The notes beneath the pieces are model-generated. The model was not told where the DNA came from, ran no database searches, and worked only from the letters and a program-made list of their open reading frames with translations. From the NCBI RefSeq assembly GCF_008329905.1, contig NZ_CP032155.1:5084001-5148000 (forward strand): a stretch of 64,000 nt of DNA, in the 5' to 3' direction. Made by a program: the position numbers and the translations under genes. Positions 8,243-18,204 of the stretch are shown one piece after another. Source of the DNA: Mycobacterium sp. ELW1 (GTDB lineage Bacteria; Actinomycetota; Actinomycetes; Mycobacteriales; Mycobacteriaceae). Position 1 is the first letter of the stretch; the number at the start of each line of letters is the position of its first letter.

Positions 8243-9817
8243 ATGAGCGACACCATCGATCCGCCGGCCCCGGCCGGCAACCAACCCAAATCCGAAACCG
8301 TCCAACGCCTCAAGCCCAACGCGGTCGGTCTGATCGGCGTCCTGTTCATGGCCGTCGCGACCGCCGCGCCGATCACCGCCATGGTGGGCAACGTGCCGAT
8401 CGCGGTCGGATTCGGCAACGGCGCCTATGCCCCGGCCGGCTACTTCGTCGCCACGATCGTGCTCACGTTGTTCGCGATCGGTTATGCCGCGATGAGCAAG
8501 CACATCACCGCGACCGGCGCCTTCTACGGGTACATCTCGCACGGGTTGGGCCGGATCGTCGGGTTGGGCGCGGGTTTCCTGACCGCCATGGCCTACATGG
8601 TGTTCGAAGCGTCGCTGATCGGAATCTTCGCCTTCTTCGGCAACGACACCTTCAATTCACTGTTCGGAGTCAACATCCCGTGGATCGTGTTCGCCATCGG
8701 CATGCTGGTGGTCAATCTGGTCCTGACCTACTTCGACATCAACGTCGCCGCCCGGGTCCTCGGGGTCTTCCTGATCACCGAGATCGTCATGCTGTCGTTG
8801 ATGGCGTTCTCGGTGCTGTTCACCGGGGGCGGTCCGCAGGGCTGGTCGTGGGGATCGCTGAACCCGCTCAACGCTTTTCAGAACCTCTCCGGCTCGGTGG
8901 CCGGCGCGGACGGCAGCATGCTCACGGTGGCCGGCTCGGCCGGCATCGGCCTGTTCTTCGCGTTCTGGTCCTGGGTCGGCTTCGAGTCCAGCGCGATGTA
9001 CGGCGAGGAGTCCAAGAACCCCAAGAAGATCATCCCGATCGCGGTGATCGGCTCGGTCGTGGGGATCGGCGTGTTCTACGTCCTCATCTCCTGGCTGGCG
9101 ATCGTGGGCACCGGACCGCAGAATGCCATTGCGCTGGCGCAGAATTCGACGACCGCCGGTGACATCTTCTTCGGCCCGGTCGGGGCACACCTGGGGACGT
9201 GGGCCGTCGACCTGTTCAAGATCCTGCTGATGACGGGCTCGTTCGCCTGCGGCATGGCATTCCACAACTGCGCCGCTCGCTACATCTACGCGATCGGCCG
9301 CGAGAACGTGGTCCCCGGCATGCGCAAGACGCTGGGCGCCACCCACCCGACGCATGGATCGCCGCACATCGCCGGACTGATCCAGACCATCTTTGCGACC
9401 GTCGTGGTGTTGTTCTTCGCGCTCACCGGTCGCGACCCCTACACCGGCCTTTACGGGTTGATGGCGCTGCTCGGCACCACCGCGATCATGATCGTCCAGG
9501 CACTGGCCGCCTTCGCCGTGATCGCCTACTTCCACGTCGGCAAGAACCATCCGGAGACAGCCAACTGGTTCCGGACCTTCCTGGCCCCCCTGCTCGGCGG
9601 CCTGGGCATGCTGTACGTGATCTACCTGCTGGCCAAGAACGCATCATTCGCGGCCGGCACCGCTTCCAGCGACTGGGTCTTCGAGATCATCCCCTACGTG
9701 GTTGGTGTCGTCGGCATCGGTGGCATCGTGCTGGCGGTGGTACTGAAATACACGTCGCCGCAGCGCTATTCGGAGCTCGGCCGGACGGTGCTCGAAGAGG
9801 CGCACGAACGCCCGTGA
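8243..9817 (+). CDS. APC family amino acid/amine permease
   Basis: A 524-aa inner-membrane transporter of the amino acid-polyamine-organocation superfamily. After about 30 soluble residues it shows 12 or more hydrophobic segments, beginning with LKPNAVGLIGVLFMAVATAAPIT. That segment carries the family's helix 1 break, followed by GNG. Further marks are FAFWSWVGFESSAMYGEESKNPKKIIP (helix 6 and the conserved Glu region) and HNCAARYIYAIGREN. ATG 8243 begins the soluble head; ATG 8228, five codons upstream, is possible. It is followed after 37 bp by the class III PLP enzyme, which suggests it imports that enzyme's amine substrate or precursor. Confidence 0.88.
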   Translation: MSDTIDPPAPAGNQPKSETVQRLKPNAVGLIGVLFMAVATAAPITAMVGNVPIAVGFGNGAYAPAGYFVATIVLTLFAIGYAAMSKHITATGAFYGYISHGLGRIVGLGAGFLTAMAYMVFEASLIGIFAFFGNDTFNSLFGVNIPWIVFAIGMLVVNLVLTYFDINVAARVLGVFLITEIVMLSLMAFSVLFTGGGPQGWSWGSLNPLNAFQNLSGSVAGADGSMLTVAGSAGIGLFFAFWSWVGFESSAMYGEESKNPKKIIPIAVIGSVVGIGVFYVLISWLAIVGTGPQNAIALAQNSTTAGDIFFGPVGAHLGTWAVDLFKILLMTGSFACGMAFHNCAARYIYAIGRENVVPGMRKTLGATHPTHGSPHIAGLIQTIFATVVVLFFALTGRDPYTGLYGLMALLGTTAIMIVQALAAFAVIAYFHVGKNHPETANWFRTFLAPLLGGLGMLYVIYLLAKNASFAAGTASSDWVFEIIPYVVGVVGIGGIVLAVVLKYTSPQRYSELGRTVLEEAHERP

Positions 9818-9854
9818 GTGCAGTCACGGGCCGCGACAACGAGGACGTAGCGAT

Positions 9855-11186
9855 ATGAGCTTCTCCAACATCATGGATTCCAACAGCTACTCGGCGGATC
9901 ACCCGGTCGATCCCGCCACCGAATCGTTGATCGCGGCCCGTGACCGCATCCTGGGCCCGGCCTACCGGCTGTTCTACCAACGCCCGGTGCACCTGGTCCG
10001 CGGCGAGGGCACCCGCCTCTACGACGCCGACGGCGCCTGCTATCTGGACGCCTACAACAACGTCGCCAGTGTCGGTCACTGCCACCCGCATGTAGTGGAG
10101 GCGGTCACCCGCCAGCTGTCCACCCTCAACACCCACACCCGCTATCTGCACGGCGGCATCGTCGACTACAGCCAGCGCCTGCTGGACACTCTGCGGTCCG
10201 AGGGGCCCGACGAGATCGACCAGGTGATGTACGCCTGCACCGGCTCCGAGGTCAACGACCTGGCCCTGCGAGTCGCCGAAATGTACACCGGGGCAAAGGG
10301 TGTCATCGTGACCACCGACGCCTATCACGGCAACACCGCGGCGGTCACCGCGATCTCGCCGTCCATCGGCGGGGCCACCGTGCTCGGTGAGCACGTCCGC
10401 ACGGTCCCGCCACCGGACAGCTACCGCATACCCGCCGACGAACTCGCCGATCGGTTCACCGCCGACGTCGTCACCGCGATCGACAAGCTGGTCGACAGCG
10501 GCGCCGGTTTCTCCGCCCTGATCGTCGACACCATCTTCTCCTCGGACGGCATCTACCCCGACCCCTCCGTGCTGGCGCCCGCGGTGGAGGCGGTGCACCG
10601 TGCCGGCGGCGTCTTCATCGCCGACGAGGTGCAACCCGGCTTCGGCCGCACCGGTGACGCGATGTGGGGTTTCCAGCGCCACGGCGTGGTGCCCGACCTC
10701 GTCACGATGGGCAAGCCGATGGGCAACGGCATGCCGATCGCGGCGATGGCGGCCCGCTCGGAGATCCTCGACGCCTTCGCCCGCGAGGTCCCGTACTTCA
10801 ACACCTTCGGCGGCAATCCCGTGACGGTGGCCGCAGCGGCGGCCGTCCTGGACGTCATCGAGGACGAGAAGCTGATGCGCAACGCCGCCGAGGTCGGTGG
10901 GCAACTGCGCACCGAGCTGACGCGCCTGGGCGCCGACCATCCACGTATCGGCGACGTCCGCGGCGCAGGCCTGTACGTCGGCGTCGAGGTGATCGACGAG
11001 ACCGGCGCACCGGACCGGACCGGCGCCCGGGCCCTGGTCAACGCCATGCGCGAGCGCCGGGTGCTGATCTCGGTGTGCGGCCGCGACGGAAACGTGCTGA
11101 AGATCCGTCCGCCCTTGGTCTTCTCGAGCACCGATGTGGACTGGTTCTGCACCGAGTTCGCCGGCGCCCTCACTTCGCCGTTCTGA
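9855..11186 (+). CDS. class III PLP enzyme, phospho-lyase-like aminotransferase family
   Basis: A 443-aa fold-type I PLP enzyme. The Schiff-base Lys is K287 in VTMGKPMGNGMPIA; IADEVQPGFGRTG carries the Asp that contacts the PLP nitrogen. Stretches such as YNNVASVGHCHPHVVEAV, LNTHTRYLHGGIVDY, EVPYFNTFGGNPV and IGDVRGAGLYVGVEVI resemble, from memory, human AGXT2L1/AGXT2L2 more than GABA aminotransferase. Those enzymes are ammonia-forming phospho-lyases of phosphoethanolamine and phosphohydroxylysine. The adjacent APH-fold kinase and permease support this reading. Ordinary transaminase activity (omega-amino acid:pyruvate) is the alternative. ATG 9855 follows GAGGACGTAGCGAT. Confidence 0.85.
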   Translation: MSFSNIMDSNSYSADHPVDPATESLIAARDRILGPAYRLFYQRPVHLVRGEGTRLYDADGACYLDAYNNVASVGHCHPHVVEAVTRQLSTLNTHTRYLHGGIVDYSQRLLDTLRSEGPDEIDQVMYACTGSEVNDLALRVAEMYTGAKGVIVTTDAYHGNTAAVTAISPSIGGATVLGEHVRTVPPPDSYRIPADELADRFTADVVTAIDKLVDSGAGFSALIVDTIFSSDGIYPDPSVLAPAVEAVHRAGGVFIADEVQPGFGRTGDAMWGFQRHGVVPDLVTMGKPMGNGMPIAAMAARSEILDAFAREVPYFNTFGGNPVTVAAAAAVLDVIEDEKLMRNAAEVGGQLRTELTRLGADHPRIGDVRGAGLYVGVEVIDETGAPDRTGARALVNAMRERRVLISVCGRDGNVLKIRPPLVFSSTDVDWFCTEFAGALTSPF

Positions 11187-11213
11187 CTTCCGTTCGTCGG
11201 GCACACTGGAGCA

Positions 11214-11462
11214 GTGGCTGAAGACAACGAAACCCTTTCCCGCATCCACGACCTGGTCGCCCAAGAGCGCGAACTGCGTGAGCGGGTAGTTCACGGAGAG
11301 ATCGACCCGTCGGAGGAGCACACCCGGCTACGGGCCATCGAAACCGAACTCGACCAGTGCTGGGACCTGCTTCGCCAGCGTCGCGCGCTGCGCGAGACCG
11401 GCGGCGACCCCAGCCAGGCCAGCGTGCGGCCCGCCGACGAAGTCGAGGGCTACCTCAGCTGA
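11214..11462 (+). CDS. DUF2630 family protein
   Basis: An 82-aa, highly charged, mostly helical protein beginning at GTG 11214. The segment RIHDLVAQERELRERVVHGE, then LRAIETELDQCWDLLRQRRA, is the usual DUF2630 pattern in actinobacteria and probably forms a short coiled coil. Function is unknown. It lies 27 bp after the PLP enzyme and overlaps the convergent MarR gene by 8 bp. Confidence 0.85.
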   Translation: MAEDNETLSRIHDLVAQERELRERVVHGEIDPSEEHTRLRAIETELDQCWDLLRQRRALRETGGDPSQASVRPADEVEGYLS

Positions 11463-11871
11463 TCACCCGGGCCAGGATCGTCCGCAACGCCTGAAGATCC
11501 TGGTCGTCGAGCGACGCCAAGACCTCCGGCGCCGGGTCGTCGGTCTCGTCGAGGACGGCGATGACATCGCGGCCCGCGTCGGTGAGCGACACCAGCTTGC
11601 AGCGCCGGTTGTCCGGATGAGGTTGGCGGACCACCAAGCCCCGCGCCTCCAGATCGTTCACGGCGACGGTGGCGGCCGGCGCGTCGATGGTGGCCGCCTC
11701 GGCGACCTGCTTGACCGTCATCGGCTGTGATGCAAGCCTGCGCAGGATCCGAATCCGGCTGAACGGCAATCCCGTTCGATCGACGACGGCGCGACGCCAG
11801 CCGTCCTTGTTGTCCAGTACCAGGCTCGACATCGCCCGCCACACCTGATCGGCCACCGGATTACCCGACAT
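11455..11871 (-). CDS. MarR family transcriptional regulator
   Basis: A 138-aa winged-helix regulator: LRRLASQPMTVKQVAEAATI forms the recognition region and LVVRQPHPDNRRCKLVSLTDAG the wing. ATG 11871 overlaps the end of the MFS transporter gene by 11 bp; TTG 11883 is a weaker in-frame start. Co-transcription with the exporter implies it represses the pair in response to a toxic ligand. The dyad at 13296-13340, at the 5' end of this operon, is the likely operator. Confidence 0.88.
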   Translation of the reverse strand: MSGNPVADQVWRAMSSLVLDNKDGWRRAVVDRTGLPFSRIRILRRLASQPMTVKQVAEAATIDAPAATVAVNDLEARGLVVRQPHPDNRRCKLVSLTDAGRDVIAVLDETDDPAPEVLASLDDQDLQALRTILARVIS

Positions 11872-13312
11872 GAGCCGTCTCAATCCGGCGGTCCTCGATC
11901 AGCGGCGCCAGCCGCTGGGCCGACAGTTTCGCCCGGGCCGAAGTGGACACGATCGCGAGCACCACGATCACCACGCCGAGGCCCAGGTTCATCCACCACA
12001 GCGGCCTGGCGGCGGCGGTGAAGTCCGCACCCGCCACCGCCAGCGCCGAGCCGGCGATCGAACCGCACAGTGCCACACCGATACTCACGCCGACCTGTCT
12101 GCTGGTGGAGGTCACCGCCGAGGCCGCGCCGGCCCGGTCGCGCGGCATCCCGCTGACCGCGGCATTGGTGATCGGCGCGTTGACCATGCCGAAACCGACG
12201 CCGTACACCGTGAAGATCACCAGCAGCTCCCACACCGGCGTCGTGGCGGTGAGGAACGTCAGCATCACCGATGCGGCGGTCATCAGAACACCGGCCACCA
12301 GTAGCGACGGGCGGGCGCCGAAGCGGCCGACCAGCCGGCCCGACAGCGGCGAGAAGAACAATGCACCGATCGCGATCGGCAGATAGATCAGGCCGGTGTG
12401 AGCGGCCGAGTAGCCGCGCTCGCCCTGCAGGTACAGCGACATCATGAACAGGAAGGCCCCCCAGGCGGCGAAGGCGCACACGGCGATGACCGTAGCCGAC
12501 GAGAACGGCACGCTGCGGAAGAACCGCAGATCGATGAACGGGTCATGGCGGCGCGACTCGTAGCGCAGGAAGGCCAGCAGCGCCACCGCCGCGCCGGCGG
12601 CGATCGCGATGATGCGCGGGTTGGTCCACCCCATTCCCGGCGCCTCGATCAGGACGAAGACGATGCCGAACAGGGCCAACACCGCCAGCAGCTGCCCCAC
12701 CGGATCGATGTCGCGCATGGTGGCGGACTTGCTCTCGGGCACGAAAATCGCGGTGAGGATGATGGCGGCCGCGCAGATGGGCAGGTTGATCCAGAACACC
12801 GCGCGCCAGCTGATCGCCTGAATCAGGAAGCCACCGACGATCGGGCCCAACGCCATCGATATCCCGACCACCGCACCCCACAGACCCAGCGCGCGGGCGC
12901 GCTCCACCCGTCCGACGAATACCTGCGAAATGATGGACAGCGCAACGGGATTCATCATCGATCCGCCGAATCCCTGAATGAGCCGGGCGCCGATCAGGGT
13001 GTCGATGTCGGGAGCCAAGCTGCACAGCAGAGAGCCCACCGCAAAGGTGGCCAGCCCGATCTGGAAGATGCGACGGCGCCCGAAGCGGTCGCCGGTGGCG
13101 CCGGAGAGCATCAACAGCGACGCCAGCACCAGGGTGTAGATGTCGATGACCCATTGCATCTGCGACGGGGTCGCGTGCAGGTCGGCGCGGATCGCCGGGA
13201 TCGCAACGTTGACGATCGTCGAGTCCATCGACACGATCAGCAGGCTCAGGCAGCAGGACGCCAGGATGATCGTCTTGCGCCGCGCGCTGAGCTCGCCAAC
13301 AGTTGTAATCAC
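11861..13312 (-). CDS. DHA2-type MFS drug efflux transporter (EmrB/QacA-like)
   Basis: A 483-aa integral membrane protein with about 14 predicted helices. Family marks are FLVIVSMDSTIVNVAIPAI-like residues in helix 1 (LLIVSMDSTIVNVAIPAI), GATGDRFGRRRIF between helices 2 and 3, and the antiporter motif C region GAVVGISMALGPIVGGFL. It should export lipophilic compounds in exchange for protons. GTG 13312 is the start; the MarR gene follows with overlapping reading frames. The start codon lies inside a large dyad, so transcription could be leaderless or nearly so. Confidence 0.9.
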   Translation of the reverse strand: MITTVGELSARRKTIILASCCLSLLIVSMDSTIVNVAIPAIRADLHATPSQMQWVIDIYTLVLASLLMLSGATGDRFGRRRIFQIGLATFAVGSLLCSLAPDIDTLIGARLIQGFGGSMMNPVALSIISQVFVGRVERARALGLWGAVVGISMALGPIVGGFLIQAISWRAVFWINLPICAAAIILTAIFVPESKSATMRDIDPVGQLLAVLALFGIVFVLIEAPGMGWTNPRIIAIAAGAAVALLAFLRYESRRHDPFIDLRFFRSVPFSSATVIAVCAFAAWGAFLFMMSLYLQGERGYSAAHTGLIYLPIAIGALFFSPLSGRLVGRFGARPSLLVAGVLMTAASVMLTFLTATTPVWELLVIFTVYGVGFGMVNAPITNAAVSGMPRDRAGAASAVTSTSRQVGVSIGVALCGSIAGSALAVAGADFTAAARPLWWMNLGLGVVIVVLAIVSTSARAKLSAQRLAPLIEDRRIETAHVG

Positions 13313-13340
13313 ACAATCATTGTGAAACTACAACCGTTGG
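13296..13340. promoter_or_regulatory. 45-bp dyad operator at the MFS-MarR start
   Basis: Nested inverted repeats share one centre at base 13318. The inner pair is CACAAT-C-ATTGTG (13312-13324). The outer arms are CCAACAGTTGTA (13296-13307) and TACAACCGTTGG (13329-13340), 11 of 12 bases complementary. The dyad covers the GTG start (13310-13312) of the exporter. MarR-family proteins bind such dyads, and the MarR gene is in this operon. Confidence 0.65.
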
Positions 13341-13365
13341 CGGGTCAAGCCGGTGTGGCCCAGCA

Positions 13366-13385
13366 GACACCCCCGCAGGAAGAAT

Positions 13386-13400
<15 letters not shown>
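13366..13400 (-). terminator. hairpin terminator overlapping the gltA2 stop
   Basis: On the reverse strand GACACCCGCAG pairs with CTGCGGGGGTGTC after an 11-base loop, with two unpaired G. The 5' arm contains the last gltA2 codons and the loop the end of the stop codon. There is no U-tract, which is common for mycobacterial terminators. Function is inferred from position. Confidence 0.45.
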
Positions 13401-14684
<1,284 letters not shown>

Positions 14685-14745
14685 ATGAACCCCTTCTGAG
14701 CTCGTCGACGCCCAGGAGGCGTCCGTATGTAGGTGAAGGTAGTCG

Positions 14746-15423
14746 CTATTCTGCCGATACGCCTGCGGGGGTCTGGCCCGGGGTCACCCACGGCGCCCAG
14801 AGCCGGGCGAAAAGCCCGTACACCGACTCGATTCGGCGGCACACCACGTCCGGCTCGATCGGCGGACCGTCCGCGGTGCCCAGCCCGTTGCAGGCCACTC
14901 CCATCACCACCGACCAGGTGTCGAACAGCAGGCGGATTGCCGGGTGGTCAGCTGCCACACCCATCCGCTGCGCCGCCACGTCCATCACCCGATGATGGAA
15001 GCCGCCGGCGCGGAACATGAACGGCGCGAGCCCGAGCGCCGGGGCCGAATTCACGATCGTCAGCAACAGTCGCATCCGCTCGAACGACGCCGACGAACCA
15101 TACTGCTCGGTGCCGAACGTCTCGAGGTGCGCGCGGGCCAGAGCGTCGTAATGGGTGATGTCGAGCGGCTGGCGGGCCAGGGCGGCGGCCACATCGCCGG
15201 CGACCTCGTCCAGGATGGCGGCGAGCACCGCCTCCTTGTTCGAGAAATAGCGGCTGAAGGTGCGCGGGGCAACCTCGGCCGCGGCGGCGATCTGCTCGAC
15301 GGTGGTGTTGTCGTAACCCTGGTCGACACACAGCTGGACGGCCGCGTCGATCAGCGTCGCCCTGGTGCGCTGCTTTTTGAGTTCGCGCAGGCCAGGCGCG
15401 GAAATTCTGGCGACTGGGGCCAT
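14746..15423 (-). CDS. TetR family transcriptional regulator (tandem copy 1)
   Basis: A 225-aa TetR protein: LRELKKQRTRATLIDAAVQL, then GYDNTTVEQIAAAAEVAPRTFSRYF carries the DNA-binding helices. The next gene (15463-16125) has a nearly matching N-terminal 70 residues, while the ligand domains differ. The tandem pair lies between gltA2 and an MFS exporter on the same strand. Target genes are not evident; the MFS gene just beyond the second copy is one candidate. Confidence 0.87.
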   Translation of the reverse strand: MAPVARISAPGLRELKKQRTRATLIDAAVQLCVDQGYDNTTVEQIAAAAEVAPRTFSRYFSNKEAVLAAILDEVAGDVAAALARQPLDITHYDALARAHLETFGTEQYGSSASFERMRLLLTIVNSAPALGLAPFMFRAGGFHHRVMDVAAQRMGVAADHPAIRLLFDTWSVVMGVACNGLGTADGPPIEPDVVCRRIESVYGLFARLWAPWVTPGQTPAGVSAE

Positions 15424-15462
15424 GTCGCACCTCCCCCCGCGCCGTCCCGGCGCCCCCCGAGG

Positions 15463-16125
15463 TCAAACCTTGGAGGGTAGCGCTGAGCCCACCTCCCCCG
15501 CGGCGATATCGGTGAATCGGGCGAAGGCGAGCTGCAGCCGGTCGACCATGATGCCCGCACAGTTGTCGTAATCGTCGGACCCGATCACCAACTGACCCCA
15601 CGCGGCCGCGGTGATCGCGCTCCACACCGACACGACGAGCGCCACTCGCTGATCCCCCGGGTCGACGCACATGCGAGCCGCCACTGCCACGACCAGAGGT
15701 GTAAGCGGCATTGATGTTGCCGCCCGCCGCAGCATGTTCGACGAGGAGATAACGTTGACCACTAGGACCAGGCGGTGCGCGGTGAGGGTCGACACGTCCC
15801 CGGACTGAACCCCTTGCAATGCCCGAGCGTGCGCGTAGATCAGCGCCGTCAACGGCGGGACTTCCGGGTCGATCACAGCGAGGGCGGTGACGGCGGCGTC
15901 GACGAGGTCGTCGAGCACGGTCATCATCACCGCATCCTTGGTGGGGAAATACCGACTGAACGTTCGCGGGGAAACCTCGGCGGCGGCGGCGATCTCCTCG
16001 ACGGTGGTGTTGTGGTAACCGCGCTCGATGCAGAGCGTGACGGCCGCATCCACGAGCATGGCGCGCGTACGTTGCTTCTTCCGTTCGCGCAGTCCCGGAG
16101 GTGGCTGCGCGATCACGTCGGCCAC
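15463..16125 (-). CDS. TetR family transcriptional regulator (tandem copy 2)
   Basis: A 220-aa TetR protein with the helix-turn-helix GYHNTTVEEIAAAAEVSPRTFSRYF. It is paralogous to its downstream neighbour in the DNA-binding half. GTG 16125 is chosen because GAGAGG lies just upstream and the conserved LRERKKQRTR begins about 11 codons later. The frame remains open to 16188 but would overlap the MFS gene's end. It is 28 bp downstream of the MFS gene on the same strand. Confidence 0.85.
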   Translation of the reverse strand: MADVIAQPPPGLRERKKQRTRAMLVDAAVTLCIERGYHNTTVEEIAAAAEVSPRTFSRYFPTKDAVMMTVLDDLVDAAVTALAVIDPEVPPLTALIYAHARALQGVQSGDVSTLTAHRLVLVVNVISSSNMLRRAATSMPLTPLVVAVAARMCVDPGDQRVALVVSVWSAITAAAWGQLVIGSDDYDNCAGIMVDRLQLAFARFTDIAAGEVGSALPSKV

Positions 16126-16153
16126 CTCTCGATCGTAGCCGTACCGTGCCGAT

Positions 16154-17428
16154 CTACAGGTTCGCCGACGGCACCCGATAGCGAACAAAAATCGGGACGG
16201 CCGCAGCCGCGATCAGCACGCCGACCACCACCAGGGCACCGCCGCCGGCCGCGGCGATCGTGGTGCCGACCACCGCGGCCGCCGCGCCGTGCAAGGCATC
16301 GGCCAACCGGGGACCGCCCGCCACGACCACGGTGAACACGCCCTGCAAGCGGCCGCGCAGGTCGTCGGAAGCCACCTGCTGCAGGATCGTCGAGCGGAAC
16401 GCCGCCGACACCATGTCCGCTGCGCCACCAATCGCCAAGAACGCCAACGCAATCCACAGCATCGTGCCGGCATGTCCGTGCGCGAGCCCGCCGGCGACGC
16501 CGAAGCCGACCATGGCCGCACCCCACACCACGATCGAGATCACCACGGCCAGACCCTGACGCTGAATGCGGGGGAACCAGCCGGAGAACACCCCGCCCGC
16601 CACCGCACCGACCGACATCGCGGCCGCCAGCAGCGCGATCGTGGTGCCACCCTCGATCGGGGCGCCGAAACTCTGATGCGCCATCTCCGGAAACAACGCC
16701 CGCGGCATGCCCAGGATCATCGCGATCAGGTCGACCACGAACGACATCAGCACGACCTTGTTGGCGGACAGGAAGCGGAAGCCCTCGACGACCGAGCGCA
16801 GGGCGTCGAAGCCCATCCCCCTCCCGCCGACCGCCGGCGGGATCGGCGCGAGCCGCAACGCCACCAGAACCGGCACCACACAGGTGATCGTGTCGATCAG
16901 GTAGAGCGTGGACAGGTCGACCCAGTGCAGCATCACCCCGGCCATCAGCGGGCCGACGATCGCGCCGAACTGGAACACGGTGAAGTTCAACGAGTTGGCC
17001 GCGGGCAACTGCGCGCCGGGCAGCATCCGCGGGATGGCGGCCGCCCGGGTCGGGCTATCGATGGCGTAGAACACCTGCTGCACCGCCAGCAGGCACAGCA
17101 CCGCCCACACGTTGTTCAGGCCGAGGGCGGCCTGCAGCCACAGCAGCAGCGAGGACACCGTAAGGCCGCTGGAGGTGATGATCAGCAACACCCGACGGTC
17201 CATGGCGTCGGCCCATGCCCCGCCGAGCAGACCGAACACCACCAGCGGCACCAGCGCGAACACCCCGGACAGACCGACATACGCCGAGTTGTGGGTCAGT
17301 GCGTACAGCTGGACGGGGACGGCGAAGATCGTGAGGTTCGCCCCGATGACCGTGATGACGCCGGCCACCCACAGCCGGCGGAAGTCCGGCGTTCTCAGGG
17401 GGGTGGTGTCGGCGAAGAGCCGCGCCAC
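16154..17428 (-). CDS. MFS transporter (EntS/DHA3-like)
   Basis: A 424-aa, 12-helix major facilitator protein. Signatures are LRTPDFRRLWVAGVITVIGANLT at the start and LLGGAWADAMDRRVLL (motif A, helix 2-3 loop), followed by SPTRAAAIPRMLPGAQLPAANSL, typical of the EntS/DHA3 branch that exports siderophores or drugs. GTG 17428 directly abuts the pdxH stop, so the two genes are co-transcribed. The substrate is not known. Two TetR genes follow on the same strand. Confidence 0.87.
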   Translation of the reverse strand: MARLFADTTPLRTPDFRRLWVAGVITVIGANLTIFAVPVQLYALTHNSAYVGLSGVFALVPLVVFGLLGGAWADAMDRRVLLIITSSGLTVSSLLLWLQAALGLNNVWAVLCLLAVQQVFYAIDSPTRAAAIPRMLPGAQLPAANSLNFTVFQFGAIVGPLMAGVMLHWVDLSTLYLIDTITCVVPVLVALRLAPIPPAVGGRGMGFDALRSVVEGFRFLSANKVVLMSFVVDLIAMILGMPRALFPEMAHQSFGAPIEGGTTIALLAAAMSVGAVAGGVFSGWFPRIQRQGLAVVISIVVWGAAMVGFGVAGGLAHGHAGTMLWIALAFLAIGGAADMVSAAFRSTILQQVASDDLRGRLQGVFTVVVAGGPRLADALHGAAAAVVGTTIAAAGGGALVVVGVLIAAAAVPIFVRYRVPSANL

Positions 17429-18121
17429 CTACGGTTGCAGACGCTCGATGCGCAGGCCCGATGTCGCCGGCCCGGCGGCGCCGACCCCGCCGGTGACGCG
17501 AATTCGGTTGTGTACCCGGTTCTCCCGGCCCTGCCAGAACTCGACGACCTCGGGGGCGATCCGGTAGCCACCCCAGTGCGGCGGCACCGGGACCCGCTCG
17601 TCGGCGGCGAACCGCTCGGTGACCTCGGCGAGCTGAGCGAGCAGCTCGGCGCGGGAGCCGATCGGGCGCGACTGCGCCGACGCCCACGCCCCCAGCTGGG
17701 ATCCGCGCGGCCGTTTGGACCAATACTCTTCGGTCTCCTGCGCGCTGACCTTGGTCACCGCGCCGCGGATGTGCACCTGCCGCCCGAGGGCGTACCAGGG
17801 GAACGTCACGGCGGCATACGGAGTCGCCGCGAGCTCATCGCCCTTGGCCGAGTCGTAGTTGGTATAGAAAGTGATCCCGGTCTCGTCCACGCTCTTGCAC
17901 AACACCGTGCGGCTGACCGGTCTTCCCGCGTCGACAGTGGCCAGCACCATGGCGTTGGGCTCGGCGATCCCGGCCGCCTCGGCGTCGGCTATCCACCTGT
18001 GCAACAGGGCAAGCCAGCCGTCGGCGAGCCAGTCGACATCGAGGTCGCTGCTGCCGTCCTTCTCGACCGAGCCGTACTCAACGCGCATCGCCGCGAGGCG
18101 ATCGTCCCTGGGCGTCTCCAC
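17429..18121 (-). CDS. pdxH: pyridoxine/pyridoxamine 5'-phosphate oxidase
   Basis: A 230-aa FMN enzyme making pyridoxal 5'-phosphate from PNP or PMP, the last step of B6 metabolism. Family marks are [15 protein letters not shown] residues ([20 protein letters not shown]), [33 protein letters not shown], the signature [17 protein letters not shown], and the C-terminal IERLQP. GTG 18121 gives the usual length; the open frame continues to 18202 without conservation. It diverges from citA with an 83-bp gap. Confidence 0.94.
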   Translation of the reverse strand: METPRDDRLAAMRVEYGSVEKDGSSDLDVDWLADGWLALLHRWIADAEAAGIAEPNAMVLATVDAGRPVSRTVLCKSVDETGITFYTNYDSAKGDELAATPYAAVTFPWYALGRQVHIRGAVTKVSAQETEEYWSKRPRGSQLGAWASAQSRPIGSRAELLAQLAEVTERFAADERVPVPPHWGGYRIAPEVVEFWQGRENRVHNRIRVTGGVGAAGPATSGLRIERLQP

Positions 18122-18204
18122 GGCCCAACGGTACGCCGCAAACATTCGGCTGCCGGTTACCGACCGGCGGCGACGACCCGATCGCCGAATGCGAGAATCC
18201 ACCC

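Noticed and set aside
9687..11321. A 544-codon reverse open frame
   Set aside because: It is antisense to the class III PLP enzyme; composition is Val/Gly/Asp/His-rich and no motif is visible.
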